Shown: positions 18,484 through 26,621 of the stretch, piece after piece
Layout: every line of letters starts with the position of its first letter
How positions within the stretch are numbered: the first letter of the stretch is position 1
NCBI RefSeq assembly: GCF_008124525.1
Contig: NZ_VNHJ01000003.1
Location: 124,001-188,000 of the forward strand
Origin: Oceanicella actignis
Lineage (GTDB): Bacteria > Pseudomonadota > Alphaproteobacteria > Rhodobacterales > Rhodobacteraceae
Length of the DNA stretch: 64,000 bases
Direction: 5' to 3'
Notes under the pieces: generated by a model
Databases searched by the model: none
The model's input: the letters and a program-made list of their open reading frames with translations, nothing else
What the model was told of the DNA's origin: nothing
Program-made: the position numbers and the translations under genes

Positions 18484-19314
18484 GTGACCCAAACCGTTCT
18501 GGACCGCATCAAGGCCTACAAGCTTGAGGAAATCGCCGCGCGCAAGGCCCGCACGCCGCTGCGCGCGCTCGAGGACGCCGCGCGCGCCGCCCCCGCCCCG
18601 CGCGGCTTCGTCGCCGCGCTGCGCCGCGCGCTGGCCGAGGGCCGCTACGGCCTCATCGCCGAGGTCAAGAAGGCCAGCCCCTCGAAGGGCCTGATCCGCG
18701 CCGATTTCGACCCGCCGGCCCTGGCGCGCGCCTATGAGCGCGGCGGCGCCGCGTGCCTGTCGGTGCTGACCGACGAACCCTCGTTCCAGGGCGCGGACGC
18801 GTATCTTCGCGCCGCGCGCGCGGCCGTCTCGCTGCCCGCGCTGCGCAAGGATTTCCTCTACGATCCCTGGCAGGTGGCCGAATCGCGGGCGCTGGGCGCG
18901 GACTGCATCCTCATCATCATGGCCAGCGTCTCGGACGCCCAGGCGCGCGAGCTCGAAGACGCCGCGCTGGCCTGGGGCATGGACGCGCTGATCGAGGTGC
19001 ATGACGAGGCCGAGCTCGAACGCGCGCTGGCGCTGCGCTCGCCGCTGATCGGGGTCAACAACCGCGACCTGCGCAGCTTCGTCACCACGCTCGAGACCAC
19101 CGAGCGCCTCGCCCCGCGCATCCCGGCCGAGCGCATCGCGGTGGCCGAGTCGGGCCTGTCCTCGCCCGCCGATCTGGCGCGGCTGGCGCGGGCGGGGACG
19201 CGCTGCTTCCTGATCGGCGAAAGCCTGATGCGCCAGCCCGACGTCGAGGCCGCCACGCGCGCGATCCTCGCCGATCCCCTGCCCGCCCAGGACCCGCAAG
19301 GAGCCGCCCGATGA
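18484..19314 (+). CDS. trpC: Indole-3-glycerol phosphate synthase
   Basis: 276 residues, a (beta/alpha)8 barrel. The start is GTG, eight bases after GGAGA. Family residues are visible in [33 protein letters not shown], and AESGL. A monofunctional enzyme, without the TrpF fusion of enterics. It closes the ring to form indole-3-glycerol phosphate. The stop overlaps the moaC start by four bases. Confidence 0.96.
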   Translation: MTQTVLDRIKAYKLEEIAARKARTPLRALEDAARAAPAPRGFVAALRRALAEGRYGLIAEVKKASPSKGLIRADFDPPALARAYERGGAACLSVLTDEPSFQGADAYLRAARAAVSLPALRKDFLYDPWQVAESRALGADCILIIMASVSDAQARELEDAALAWGMDALIEVHDEAELERALALRSPLIGVNNRDLRSFVTTLETTERLAPRIPAERIAVAESGLSSPADLARLARAGTRCFLIGESLMRQPDVEAATRAILADPLPAQDPQGAAR

Positions 19315-19799
19315 GCGACGCCGAACCCCGCCTGACCCATTTCGACGCCAAGGGCGCGGCGCAGATGGTCGACGTCTCGGCCAAGCCCGCCACCGTGCGC
19401 ACCGCCGTCGCCCGCGGCGCGGTCGAGATGGCGCCCGCCACGCTGGCCATGATCGTCGAGGGGCGCGCCGGCAAGGGCGACGTTCTGGGCGTGGCGCGGC
19501 TGGCGGGCATCATGGCCGCCAAGCGCACCTCCGAGCTGATTCCGCTGTGCCACCCCTTGCCGCTGTCCAAGGTGGCGGTCGAGCTGACGCCCGATCCCGC
19601 CCGCAACCGCGTCGAGATCGAGGCCACCGTGCGCACGACCGGCCCGACCGGCGTCGAGATGGAGGCGCTGACCGCCGTCGCCGTCGCGCAGCTGACCGTC
19701 TATGACATGGTCAAGGCGGTGGACAAGGCCATGCGCCTGACCGACACGCGCCTTGTCTTCAAGGAAGGCGGCAAGTCGGGGCGCTATCAGGCCGATTGA
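19311..19799 (+). CDS. moaC: Cyclic pyranopterin monophosphate synthase
   Basis: 162 residues. It acts after MoaA in molybdenum cofactor synthesis. Typical strings: [51 protein letters not shown], and [19 protein letters not shown]. It is translationally coupled to trpC. In many Rhodobacterales moeA and lexA follow; here the gap and a stress gene come next, so the block is broken. Confidence 0.95.
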   Translation: MSDAEPRLTHFDAKGAAQMVDVSAKPATVRTAVARGAVEMAPATLAMIVEGRAGKGDVLGVARLAGIMAAKRTSELIPLCHPLPLSKVAVELTPDPARNRVEIEATVRTTGPTGVEMEALTAVAVAQLTVYDMVKAVDKAMRLTDTRLVFKEGGKSGRYQAD

Positions 19800-19822
19800 C
19801 GCCGGGGCGGGCGCTCGGACGC

Positions 19823-19864
19823 TTGACGCGGATCAAGTCGCCAGACGGCGCGGCGCGCGATAGT
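19823..19864 (+). promoter_or_regulatory. FNR-type box and promoter of the universal stress gene
   Basis: TTGAC-GCGG-ATCAA (19823-19836) matches the FNR consensus TTGAT-N4-ATCAA at nine of ten positions. A -10 GATAGT follows at 19859-19864. Initiation seven bases later (19871) puts the box centre at -41.5, the standard activating position. No -35 hexamer is needed in that arrangement. Confidence 0.7.
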
Positions 19865-19910
19865 GTGTGGCGAAAGGCGCCGCAGGGGGCGCCGCAAACC
19901 GGAGTCCGCC

Positions 19911-20744
19911 ATGACCTACAAGACCATCCTCACCTGCACCGACGGCGAAACCGACGGGCGCGGGCGCATGTCCGCGGCCATCGCGCTCAGCCGCCGCTTC
20001 GACGCGCATCTGTCGGTGGTCGCGCTGGGCTACGAGCCCGACCTGCCCGCCTACGCCTATGGCGAGGCGCCGTCCCTGGCGATGACGCAGTGGTATGAGG
20101 AATCGCGCAAGCGCGCCGAGACGCTGGCCGAGGCCGCCGCCGAGCGGCTCGAGCGCGAGGGCGCGCGCGGCGACGCCGCGCCCCTGGTCGCCACCTATGC
20201 CGGCGCCGGCCCGGCCTTCGGGGCCCGCGCCCGCTTTTCCGAGCTGGTCGTGCTGGCCGGCGGCGACGGCCAGGGCGGAGACGGCGCCGAGCTGTCCGAG
20301 GCGCTGCTCGAGGGCGCGCTCTTCGACGGCGACGCCGCGGTGCTTCTGGCCCCGCGCGAGCTGCCCGAGAAGGTCGGCTCGACGACGCTCATCGCCTGGA
20401 ACGACAGCCGCGAGGCGCTGCGCGCCGTGCGCCATGCCATGGGCTTCCTGTCCGAGGCCGAGAAGATCGAGATCGTCATGATCGACCCGGACGAGGACAT
20501 GGCCGCCTCGGGCGAGGCGCTGGCGCTGATGCTGTCGCGCCACGACCTGCCGGTCGAGCTGGCGCCCCTGCCCGACGAGGGTTTGGGCGCAAGCGGGGCG
20601 CTGCGCCGGCGCGCGATCGAGATCGGGGCGGACCTGATGGTCATGGGCGCCTATGGCCGCTCGCGCTTTCGCGAACTGATCCTCGGCGGCGTGACCCGCG
20701 ACATCATCCGCGACACGCCCCTGCCCGTGCTGATGGCGCACTGA
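19911..20744 (+). CDS. Universal stress protein
   Basis: 277 residues, two Usp-like halves. The C-terminal half has the nucleotide-binding signature GAYGRSRFRELILGGVTRDIIRDTPLPVL; the N-terminal half (MTYKTILTCTDGETDGRGRM...) is more divergent. The ATG follows CCGGAG. The FNR-type box upstream points to induction at low oxygen, which is known for Usp genes of several alphaproteobacteria. The ligand (ATP or other) cannot be settled by eye. Confidence 0.85.
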   Translation: MTYKTILTCTDGETDGRGRMSAAIALSRRFDAHLSVVALGYEPDLPAYAYGEAPSLAMTQWYEESRKRAETLAEAAAERLEREGARGDAAPLVATYAGAGPAFGARARFSELVVLAGGDGQGGDGAELSEALLEGALFDGDAAVLLAPRELPEKVGSTTLIAWNDSREALRAVRHAMGFLSEAEKIEIVMIDPDEDMAASGEALALMLSRHDLPVELAPLPDEGLGASGALRRRAIEIGADLMVMGAYGRSRFRELILGGVTRDIIRDTPLPVLMAH

Positions 20745-21071
20745 ACGCGGCGGGCGCGGCAGGGGCGCCCGGCAAGCGCCGGGCGCGCGCGGCCGCGGCG
20801 CCCGGGCGCCGATGCCCCGCGCCGGCGGGCGGCGCGCCCGAAGGCGGCGAACCGAACAACGCGCCCGCCCCGCCGGGCCGCGCCTTGCCGCCCCCGCCGC
20901 ATGACCGCGCCAGAGGCGTCATGCGAGCTTTCGCTCGGGCCAAACCGCCCGTCGTGGCGGCGGCGGCCCCGAACGCTCCGCGCCGACCGCCCCCGTCCGC
21001 CACGCGTCGCACGCCGGCGGGTGGGCGCAGGCGCAGCGCGAGCCGCCTCGCGCCCGGCGGCGGGGTCGCGC
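20745..21071. other. 327-base gap between convergent genes
   Basis: Apart from the hairpin at 20765 it holds only low-complexity GC-rich sequence; no gene, repeat family or promoter is supported. Confidence 0.5.
20765..20786 (+). terminator. Hairpin after the universal stress gene
   Basis: A perfect 9-bp stem, GCGCCCGGC / GCCGGGCGC, with a 4-base loop 21 bases after the stop. No T-run. Confidence 0.4.
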
Positions 21072-21785
21072 TCAGCCGCCCCCCTCGGCCGCCGGCGCAG
21101 GCAGCTCGACCTGCCGGCCCGAGATCCTGAGCGCGCCCGCCTCGCAAAGCCGGCGCAGGCGCCGCGTCACGGTCTCGGGCGCCAGGCCCAGCGCCGCGGC
21201 CATGTCCGCCCGCGACAAGGGCAAGCGAAAGCGCACGACCCCGTCCGCGTCGGGCGCCTGATCGGCCGACAGATCGCGGATCAGCCGCAGCAGGCGGCCG
21301 CCGGCGTCGCCGCGGCGCGAATGGGCCCGCAAGTCGCGGCTGCGCCGCAGCTCGATTGCGCAGCGCAGCGCCAGCCCCCCGAGCACCTGCGGCGAGCCCT
21401 CGACCACCTCCCTCGCCTCGCGCGCGGCCACGACGCACACCCGCGCCGCCGTCAGCGCGCGCGCCTCCGTGTCGTGCGGCTGCCTTGCCAGGAACGAGCG
21501 GAAGCCGAAGATCTCGCCCGGCCGGACGAGGCGGACGAAGCTGTAATGGCCGTCCTCGCGCGTCGTGCGCAAGGCCACGAGCCCGCGCGACAGGCAATAG
21601 ACCGTGTTGGCCGGCGCGCCTTGCGCATAGATCGCCTCGTCGCGGGCCAGCTGGCGGCGGCGAAACCCCTGCGCCAGCCGCGCCCGCAGCTCGGGCGCGA
21701 CCGGACGCCAGACGCTGGCCTCGCCGAAGGCGCAGGCGCCGCAGGGATGGCGCGGTGGGTCGGAATCATCGCTCGGGCTTGTCAT
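21072..21785 (-). CDS. Crp/Fnr-family transcription regulator
   Basis: 237 residues from MTSPSDDSDPP (an ATG 36 bases upstream would add 12). The cyclic-nucleotide-binding fold spans ~30-145, followed by a dimer helix and a winged helix-turn-helix with recognition helix LAPETVTRRLRRL: Glu204 and Arg208 match the FNR residues that read TTGA half-sites. Cysteines at 15 and 18 and Cys117 align with three of the four FNR cluster ligands; the fourth position (FNR Cys29) is Ser24. It is divergent from the ubi operon and shares the gap with its FNR-type box, so it is the natural candidate regulator. Whether it senses oxygen, NO or redox is open. Confidence 0.85.
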   Translation of the reverse strand: MTSPSDDSDPPRHPCGACAFGEASVWRPVAPELRARLAQGFRRRQLARDEAIYAQGAPANTVYCLSRGLVALRTTREDGHYSFVRLVRPGEIFGFRSFLARQPHDTEARALTAARVCVVAAREAREVVEGSPQVLGGLALRCAIELRRSRDLRAHSRRGDAGGRLLRLIRDLSADQAPDADGVVRFRLPLSRADMAAALGLAPETVTRRLRRLCEAGALRISGRQVELPAPAAEGGG

Positions 21786-21868
21786 GGTCGCGATGATCGC
21801 CCCTTCGCCGCGCCGTGCCAAGGCGATGCGACCGCCGATGTCCGGCGCGCGACGAAGTGCGGCGGATC

Positions 21869-21910
21869 TTGACCATCGTCAGTTTTTCGCCGCCCGCGCG
21901 CTGCTACAGA
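21869..21910 (+). promoter_or_regulatory. FNR-type box and promoter of the DUF2478-ubiTUV operon
   Basis: TTGAC-CATC-GTCAG (21869-21882) is a dyad of the FNR/Dnr/NNR class. A -10-like TACAGA lies at 21905-21910, so initiation near 21917 places the box centre at about -41.5. The box also lies about 90 bases upstream of the divergent regulator gene and could serve autoregulation. Confidence 0.6.
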
Positions 21911-21981
21911 GCCCCGGAATCGCGCAAGAGCCCGCCGAAGCCCCAAGCGCCCAGACCGGCCGCGGCCCGAGGAGAACGCAC

Positions 21982-22554
21982 ATGTCCAGACCGACGACGG
22001 ACGCCGAAGACGAACTTCCCGCCATCGCCGCCCTTCCCATATCGGGCGACGGCCGCACCGACGCCTTGCTCGAGCGGCTGCACGCGGCCCTGATCGCGCG
22101 CGGCTTCCGCGTGGCCGGCGCGCTGCGCAGCCCCGCCGCCGCGCCCGCGCATTGCGAAGCGGTGCTGCGCGTGCTGCCCGACGGGCCCGAAGTGCGGATC
22201 ACGCAGGATCTGGGCGCGTGCTCGACCGCGTGCCGCCTCGACGCCGGAGCGATCGAGCACGCCGCCGGCCTGGCCATGGCCGCCTTCGAACGCGGGGCGG
22301 ACATCGTCCTGCTCAACAGGTTCGGCGTCAGCGAGGCCGAGGGCCGCGGCTTTCGCGCGCTGATCGGCGCGGCGGTCAGCCGGGGCGTTCCGGTCATGAT
22401 CGGGGTCTCGGAGATTCGCCGCGCCGCCTTCGACGCCTTCTGCGGCGGCTTGGCCGAGCAGGTTGCGCCCCGCGAGGAAGCCGCGCTCGGCTGGTGTCTG
22501 GCCGCGCTCGGAACAGGCCGCCCGGCGCTTGCCGGCGCCGGCGCGGCGCGTTGA
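21982..22554 (+). CDS. DUF2478 family protein
   Basis: 190 residues, cytoplasmic. The string LLNRFGVSEAEGRGFRALIGAAVSRGVPVMIGV is characteristic of DUF2478, a family without a settled function that is often annotated as NTPase-like; the family name is recalled, not searched. It also has two clustered Cys in ACSTACRLD, a possible metal or redox site. GAGGAG lies before the ATG. It is the first gene of the FNR-box operon and its stop is two bases before ubiT, so a role in low-oxygen metabolism is inferred from context. Confidence 0.72.
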   Translation: MSRPTTDAEDELPAIAALPISGDGRTDALLERLHAALIARGFRVAGALRSPAAAPAHCEAVLRVLPDGPEVRITQDLGACSTACRLDAGAIEHAAGLAMAAFERGADIVLLNRFGVSEAEGRGFRALIGAAVSRGVPVMIGVSEIRRAAFDAFCGGLAEQVAPREEAALGWCLAALGTGRPALAGAGAAR

Positions 22555-22556
22555 CG

Positions 22557-23102
22557 ATGGAGCACGCGAAGATGTCCGAAATCGCGACCCGAATCGAAGC
22601 GGGACCGCCGACGCCGGGCGGGGCGCTCTCGCGCGTCGCCTGCCTGGTGGCGCAGCCCTTCCTGACGCGGATCGTGCGCCGCATCGCGCAGCGCCATCCC
22701 GCGCTGTTCGCGCGGCTGGGCGCGCACTGCAGGACCGACTACGTGATCGATCCCGTCGAGCTGCCCTTCGCGCTGCATCTGCGCCCCGATCCCGAACGGC
22801 TGATCCTGAGGGCGACGCCGCGCGACCGGCTGCCGCCGGCGGGCGCAAGCATTCGGGGGCGTTTCCTGCTGCTGCTCGAACTGATCGACGCCGAACAGGA
22901 CGGCGACGCCGCCTTCTTCTCGCGCGATCTGGAGATCGGCGGCGACACCGAGGCGGTCGTTCGCCTGCGCAATGCGCTCGACGACGTGGACGGCTCGATC
23001 GCCGAGGAGGCGGCCGACATGTTCGGCCCGCCCGGCCGCGCCATCCTTGCGCAGCTTCGCCGGCGCTATCGGCATGTCGAACCCCAAGGAGACGGGCGAT
23101 GA
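22557..23102 (+). CDS. ubiT: SCP2-domain ubiquinone biosynthesis accessory factor UbiT
   Basis: 181 residues. An SCP2-type lipid-binding fold (about 60-150, YVIDPVELPFALHLRPDP, RFLLLLELIDAEQDGDAAFFSRDLEIGGDTEAVVRLRNALDD). Together with ubiU and ubiV downstream this identifies UbiT, which binds the lipid intermediates for oxygen-independent ubiquinone synthesis. The FFSRDLEIGGDTEAV string is typical of UbiT. Its stop overlaps the ubiU ATG by four bases. Confidence 0.88.
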   Translation: MEHAKMSEIATRIEAGPPTPGGALSRVACLVAQPFLTRIVRRIAQRHPALFARLGAHCRTDYVIDPVELPFALHLRPDPERLILRATPRDRLPPAGASIRGRFLLLLELIDAEQDGDAAFFSRDLEIGGDTEAVVRLRNALDDVDGSIAEEAADMFGPPGRAILAQLRRRYRHVEPQGDGR

Positions 23103-24097
23103 GCGTGGCCGAGTTGATCTGCCCGGCCGGAACGCCCTCGGCCCTGCGCACGGCCGTCGACGCGGGGGCCGACGCCGTCTATTGCGGCTTTCAGAACGCC
23201 ACCAACGCGCGGAACTTTCCGGGGCTGAACTTCACGCCGCAAGAGCTGGAAGAGGCCGTCGCCTACGCGCATGGCCGCGGCGCCAAGGTGCTGCTGGCGC
23301 TGAACACATACCCGCCGGCCGGCCGGACGGCTCTGTGGCGCGAGGCCGCCGAGATCGGCGCGCGGGTCGGGGTCGACGCCGTCATCGTCGCAGACATGGG
23401 CGTAGCCGACCACATCGCGCGCGCCCATCCCGGGATCCGGCTGCACCTGTCCGTGCAGGCCGCCGCATCCTCGCCCGAGGCGATCCGCTATTATTGCGCG
23501 CATTTCGGCGTGAAGCGGGTGGTGCTGCCGCGCATCCTGACGATCGCCGAGATCCGGCAAATCCGCAAGGAGATCCCCTGCGAGATCGAGACCTTCATCT
23601 TCGGCAATCACGGCCTGATGGTCGAGGGGCGATGCAGCCTCACCAGCTACCTGACCGGCCAGTCCACCAACATGGACGGCGTCTGCTCGCCGGCGTCCCA
23701 TGTCGAATACGTGCGTCACGAAGACGGCGCGATGACGTCGCGGCTGGCCGGGTTCGCCATCGACCGCTTCGGGCCCGACGAGAAGGCCGGCTATCCCACC
23801 ATCTGCAAGGGCCGCTACAACGCGCCCCATCGCCCCGAGGGATACTACGCCTTCGAAGAGCCGATCAGCCTCAACCTCGCGCCCATGCTTCACCAGCTGA
23901 TCGAGGCGGGCGTTCACGCGTTCAAGATCGAGGGGCGGCAACGGTCGAAAAGCTATGTGCGCACCGTCGTCTCGGCCTTCCGCAAGGCGGTGGACGAGAT
24001 CCGCGCGGGGCGGCGCGCCGACCTTGACGGCCTTGTCGCGCTGACCGAGGGCCGCAAGCAGACCCAGGGCGCCTTTGCCACGAAGAAATGGCGGTGA
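23099..24097 (+). CDS. ubiU: Oxygen-independent ubiquinone hydroxylation protein UbiU
   Basis: 332 residues, close to E. coli UbiU (331). U32 peptidase-like barrel with LICPAGTPSALRTAVDAGADAVYCG, DTNAR-like NATNARNFPGLNF, LHLSVQAAASS, CKGRY and IEGRQRSKSYV. UbiU and UbiV form a heterodimer with [4Fe-4S] clusters that hydroxylates the quinone ring without oxygen. Three of the four cysteine ligands are seen (Cys179, Cys196, Cys236). The first, in E. coli the Cys of FGSLCIMSEGRC, is Gly172 here (FGNHGLMVEGRC). A nearby Cys161 or His171 might substitute. Despite this, the family and operon assignment are secure. Confidence 0.93.
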   Translation: MSVAELICPAGTPSALRTAVDAGADAVYCGFQNATNARNFPGLNFTPQELEEAVAYAHGRGAKVLLALNTYPPAGRTALWREAAEIGARVGVDAVIVADMGVADHIARAHPGIRLHLSVQAAASSPEAIRYYCAHFGVKRVVLPRILTIAEIRQIRKEIPCEIETFIFGNHGLMVEGRCSLTSYLTGQSTNMDGVCSPASHVEYVRHEDGAMTSRLAGFAIDRFGPDEKAGYPTICKGRYNAPHRPEGYYAFEEPISLNLAPMLHQLIEAGVHAFKIEGRQRSKSYVRTVVSAFRKAVDEIRAGRRADLDGLVALTEGRKQTQGAFATKKWR

Positions 24098-24101
24098 GAG
24101 C

Positions 24102-25013
24102 ATGACGAAGCTGACGCTGGGACCGATCGCCTATCACTGGCCGCCCGAGAGGCGGCGCGACTTCTACGCGCGCATCGCCGACGAGGCGGCGGTGGACGAG
24201 GTCTATCTGGGCGAGGTCATCTGCTCCAAGCGCGCGCCCTTCCACGAGCCCGATCTTCCCGAGACGATCGAGCGTCTGCGCCGCGCGGGCAAGACCGTGA
24301 TCCTCTCGACATTGGCCGAGGTGATGCTCGTGCGCGAGCGCAAGGCGACCGCCGAGCTGGCGTCGCTGGAGGCGCCCGAGATCGAGATCAACAACGCCGC
24401 CGGGTTGTTCGCCCGCGGGCGGCGGCCCCATCGCATCGGCCCGTTCATGAACGCCTACAACGAGGCGACGATCGCCTGGATGGCGTCCCAGGGGGCGACG
24501 CATGTCTGCCTGCCCGTCGAGCTGCCCGGCCCGGCCGTCGCCGTCGCCGCCGGCGCGGCGCGGGCGCTGGGGATGGGGGTCGAGGCGCAGGTGTTCGGGC
24601 GCGCCTCGCTGGCGGTGTCGGCGCGCTGCTACCACGCGCGCGCCCATGGCCGGACCAAGGACAATTGCCGCCATGTGTGCGAGGAGGATCCCGACGGAAT
24701 GCCCCTGCGCACCACGGACGACCGACCGATCCTTCGCGTCAACGGCATCCAGACCCAATCGGAATCCTATCTGGCGTTGATCGACGAGATCCCCGAGCTC
24801 GTCGCCGCCGGAGTCACGCATCTGCGCCTGATGCCGCAGGCGGTCGACATGGCGGCGGCGGCGAACCTGTTCCGCGCGCTTCTTGACGCAAGGCTGAGCG
24901 CGGCCGAGGCCGAGGCGCGCCTGCGCGAAATCTGCGGCGACGCGCCTCTGAGCAACGGCTTCTACCACGGCAAGGCCGGCTACCGCCGCATCGCCCGCGC
25001 CCCGGCCGCATGA
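24102..25013 (+). CDS. ubiV: Oxygen-independent ubiquinone hydroxylation protein UbiV
   Basis: 303 residues. U32-like; partner of UbiU. All four cluster cysteines are present: Cys41 (EVICSKR) and Cys176, Cys189, Cys193 in the C-x12-C-x3-C arrangement known for UbiV. It starts five bases after the ubiU stop. The run DUF2478-ubiT-ubiU-ubiV looks like one transcription unit. Confidence 0.94.
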   Translation: MTKLTLGPIAYHWPPERRRDFYARIADEAAVDEVYLGEVICSKRAPFHEPDLPETIERLRRAGKTVILSTLAEVMLVRERKATAELASLEAPEIEINNAAGLFARGRRPHRIGPFMNAYNEATIAWMASQGATHVCLPVELPGPAVAVAAGAARALGMGVEAQVFGRASLAVSARCYHARAHGRTKDNCRHVCEEDPDGMPLRTTDDRPILRVNGIQTQSESYLALIDEIPELVAAGVTHLRLMPQAVDMAAAANLFRALLDARLSAAEAEARLREICGDAPLSNGFYHGKAGYRRIARAPAA

Positions 25014-25295
25014 ACGCGACGCCGACGCGGCGGGGTCCCGCTCCCGTCGGCGGGGGGATTCGGCGCTCGCCGCTTCGCTGCGAAGAAGGCAAGGGCCGGA
25101 ACCGGACAAGGCGCCCGCGCCTCCCGGCCTGCGGCCGCCGCGAAGGCCCTGCGCGCAGCTCGGCGCACATCGCCCGGGCGCTCGCCGAAATCTCCTTGGC
25201 AGAGCAGGTCGCACGCGCAGACGGAAGCGATGGACGGCACGCCCCTGACGCGCGTCGCGATCGCCTCTTCCAGCAACGGATTTTCGAGGAAGATC

Positions 25296-25372
25296 TGGTA
25301 GCGGAGGAGGGACTCGAACCCCCGACACGCGGATTATGATTCCGCTGCTCTAACCAACTGAGCTACTCCGCC
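25296..25372 (-). tRNA. tRNA-Met (CAT), elongator type
   Basis: On the minus strand a full cloverleaf: acceptor GGCGGAG / CTCCGCT with a G-U first pair, D-arm GCTCAGTTGGTTAGAGC, anticodon stem GCGGA / TCCGC around loop ATCATAA, T-arm GGGGGTTCGAGTCCC, and an encoded CCA. The anticodon CAT could also mark tRNA-Ile2, but the form resembles alphaproteobacterial elongator tRNA-Met. The initiator lacks this acceptor form. Confidence 0.93.
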
Positions 25373-25387
25373 GCTCGCGAGGGGGCT

Positions 25388-25414
25388 TTTATCCATGCGG
25401 CCGGGGGGCGTCAA
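25388..25414 (-). promoter_or_regulatory. tRNA-Met promoter
   Basis: Minus strand TTGACG (25414-25409), 15 bp, GATAAA (25393-25388), then a C-rich discriminator (AGCCCCC) before the tRNA, as in stringently controlled stable-RNA promoters. Confidence 0.6.
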
Positions 25415-25490
25415 GCGCGAAATCGCGCGAAAATCCGGCCGGCCGTCCCCCCGCATTCCCCCGCGCCCGAACCGCCTTGCGCCGCGCCCT

Positions 25491-26621
25491 TCAGGCCGCG
25501 CCGCGCTCGGCCAGGGCCTCGTTCAGAACGGCCCTCACGGCCTCGGGATCGACGTCGCGCGCGACGAAGGCGCGGCCGATTCCGCGCGCCAGGATGAAGG
25601 TCGGACGTCCGGCCCTGACCTTCTTGTCCTGCGCCATCAGGGCCATCAGCCCCTCGGCGTCGGGCAGCGGGCCGGGAATGTCGGCAAGGCGCGTGGGCAG
25701 GCCCATTCGCGACAGATGCGCCGCCACGCGCGAGGGCTCTTCCTGCGCGCACAGCCCCAGCCGCGCCGACAGCGCGAAGGCCAGCACGCAGCCGATCGCC
25801 ACGCCCTCGCCGTGCAGCAGGCGCTCGCCATAGCCGGTCGCAGCCTCGAGCGCATGGCCGAATGTGTGTCCCAGATTGAGCAGCGCGCGTTCGCCCCGCT
25901 CGGTCTCGTCGCGCGCGACGATGCGCACCTTGGCCTCGACCGAGCGGCGCACCGCCTCGATCCGCGCGGCGTCGTCGCCGTCGCGCAGCGCCGGGCCGTG
26001 CGTCTCGAGCCAGGCGAAGAAGTCCGCGTCGCCCAGAAGCCCGTATTTCGCCACCTCGGCATAGCCGGCCAGCAGCTCGCGCCGCGGCAGCGTGCGCAGC
26101 GCGTCGGTGTCGGCCAGCACCAGGCGCGGCTGGTGGAAGGCGCCGATCAGGTTCTTGCCCTGGGGCGCGTTGACCCCGGTCTTGCCGCCGACCGAGCTGT
26201 CCACCTGCGCAAGCAGCGAGGTCGGGATCTGCACGAATCCCACCCCCCGGCGCAGGATCGCGGCGGCGAATCCGACCAGATCGCCGATCACGCCGCCGCC
26301 CAGCGCGATGATCAGATCGTCGCGCTCGATGCGCCGATCGAGCAGCCACTCGACCACGCGCGTCAGCTCGGCCATGGACTTGCTGCCCTCGCCCGCCGGC
26401 ACGATCAGCTCGTCGGCCTCGATGCCGGCGGCGGCCAGACCCGCGCGCAGGGCGGGAAGCTGGGCGCGGGCGACGTTCTCGTCGGTGATGACGGCGGTGC
26501 GCGGGCGCGGCAGCAGCGGCGCCGCATGCGCGCCCGCCTCGGCCAGCAGGCCGGGGCCGATCTCGATGCGGTAGCTGCGCGCGCCGAAGGGCGCCTCGAC
26601 GGTGCTGCGCTGGGGGCTCAT
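25491..26621 (-). CDS. aroB: 3-Dehydroquinate synthase
   Basis: 376 residues. Second step of the shikimate pathway, from DAHP to dehydroquinate, NAD and metal dependent. Signatures: IALGGGVIGDLVGFAAAI, PTSLLAQVDSSVGGKTGVN, KNLIGAFHQP, YAEVAKYG, and LNLGHTFGHALE with the metal His. Its ATG overlaps the stop of aroK by four bases, so aroK-aroB is an operon reading leftward. Confidence 0.96.
   Translation of the reverse strand: MSPQRSTVEAPFGARSYRIEIGPGLLAEAGAHAAPLLPRPRTAVITDENVARAQLPALRAGLAAAGIEADELIVPAGEGSKSMAELTRVVEWLLDRRIERDDLIIALGGGVIGDLVGFAAAILRRGVGFVQIPTSLLAQVDSSVGGKTGVNAPQGKNLIGAFHQPRLVLADTDALRTLPRRELLAGYAEVAKYGLLGDADFFAWLETHGPALRDGDDAARIEAVRRSVEAKVRIVARDETERGERALLNLGHTFGHALEAATGYGERLLHGEGVAIGCVLAFALSARLGLCAQEEPSRVAAHLSRMGLPTRLADIPGPLPDAEGLMALMAQDKKVRAGRPTFILARGIGRAFVARDVDPEAVRAVLNEALAERGAA

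Noticed and set aside
19800-19910. A molybdenum-cofactor riboswitch near moaC
   Set aside because: The gap lies downstream of moaC and contains an FNR-type site and promoter, not the required helices.
21901-23151. Long minus-strand frames opposite the DUF2478-ubiT genes
   Set aside because: They oppose an operon with coupled starts and recognisable families; no independent evidence.
24980-25276. A 98-codon minus-strand frame after ubiV
   Set aside because: Overlaps the ubiV end, has no ribosome site or recognisable motif, and its composition is of shadow type.
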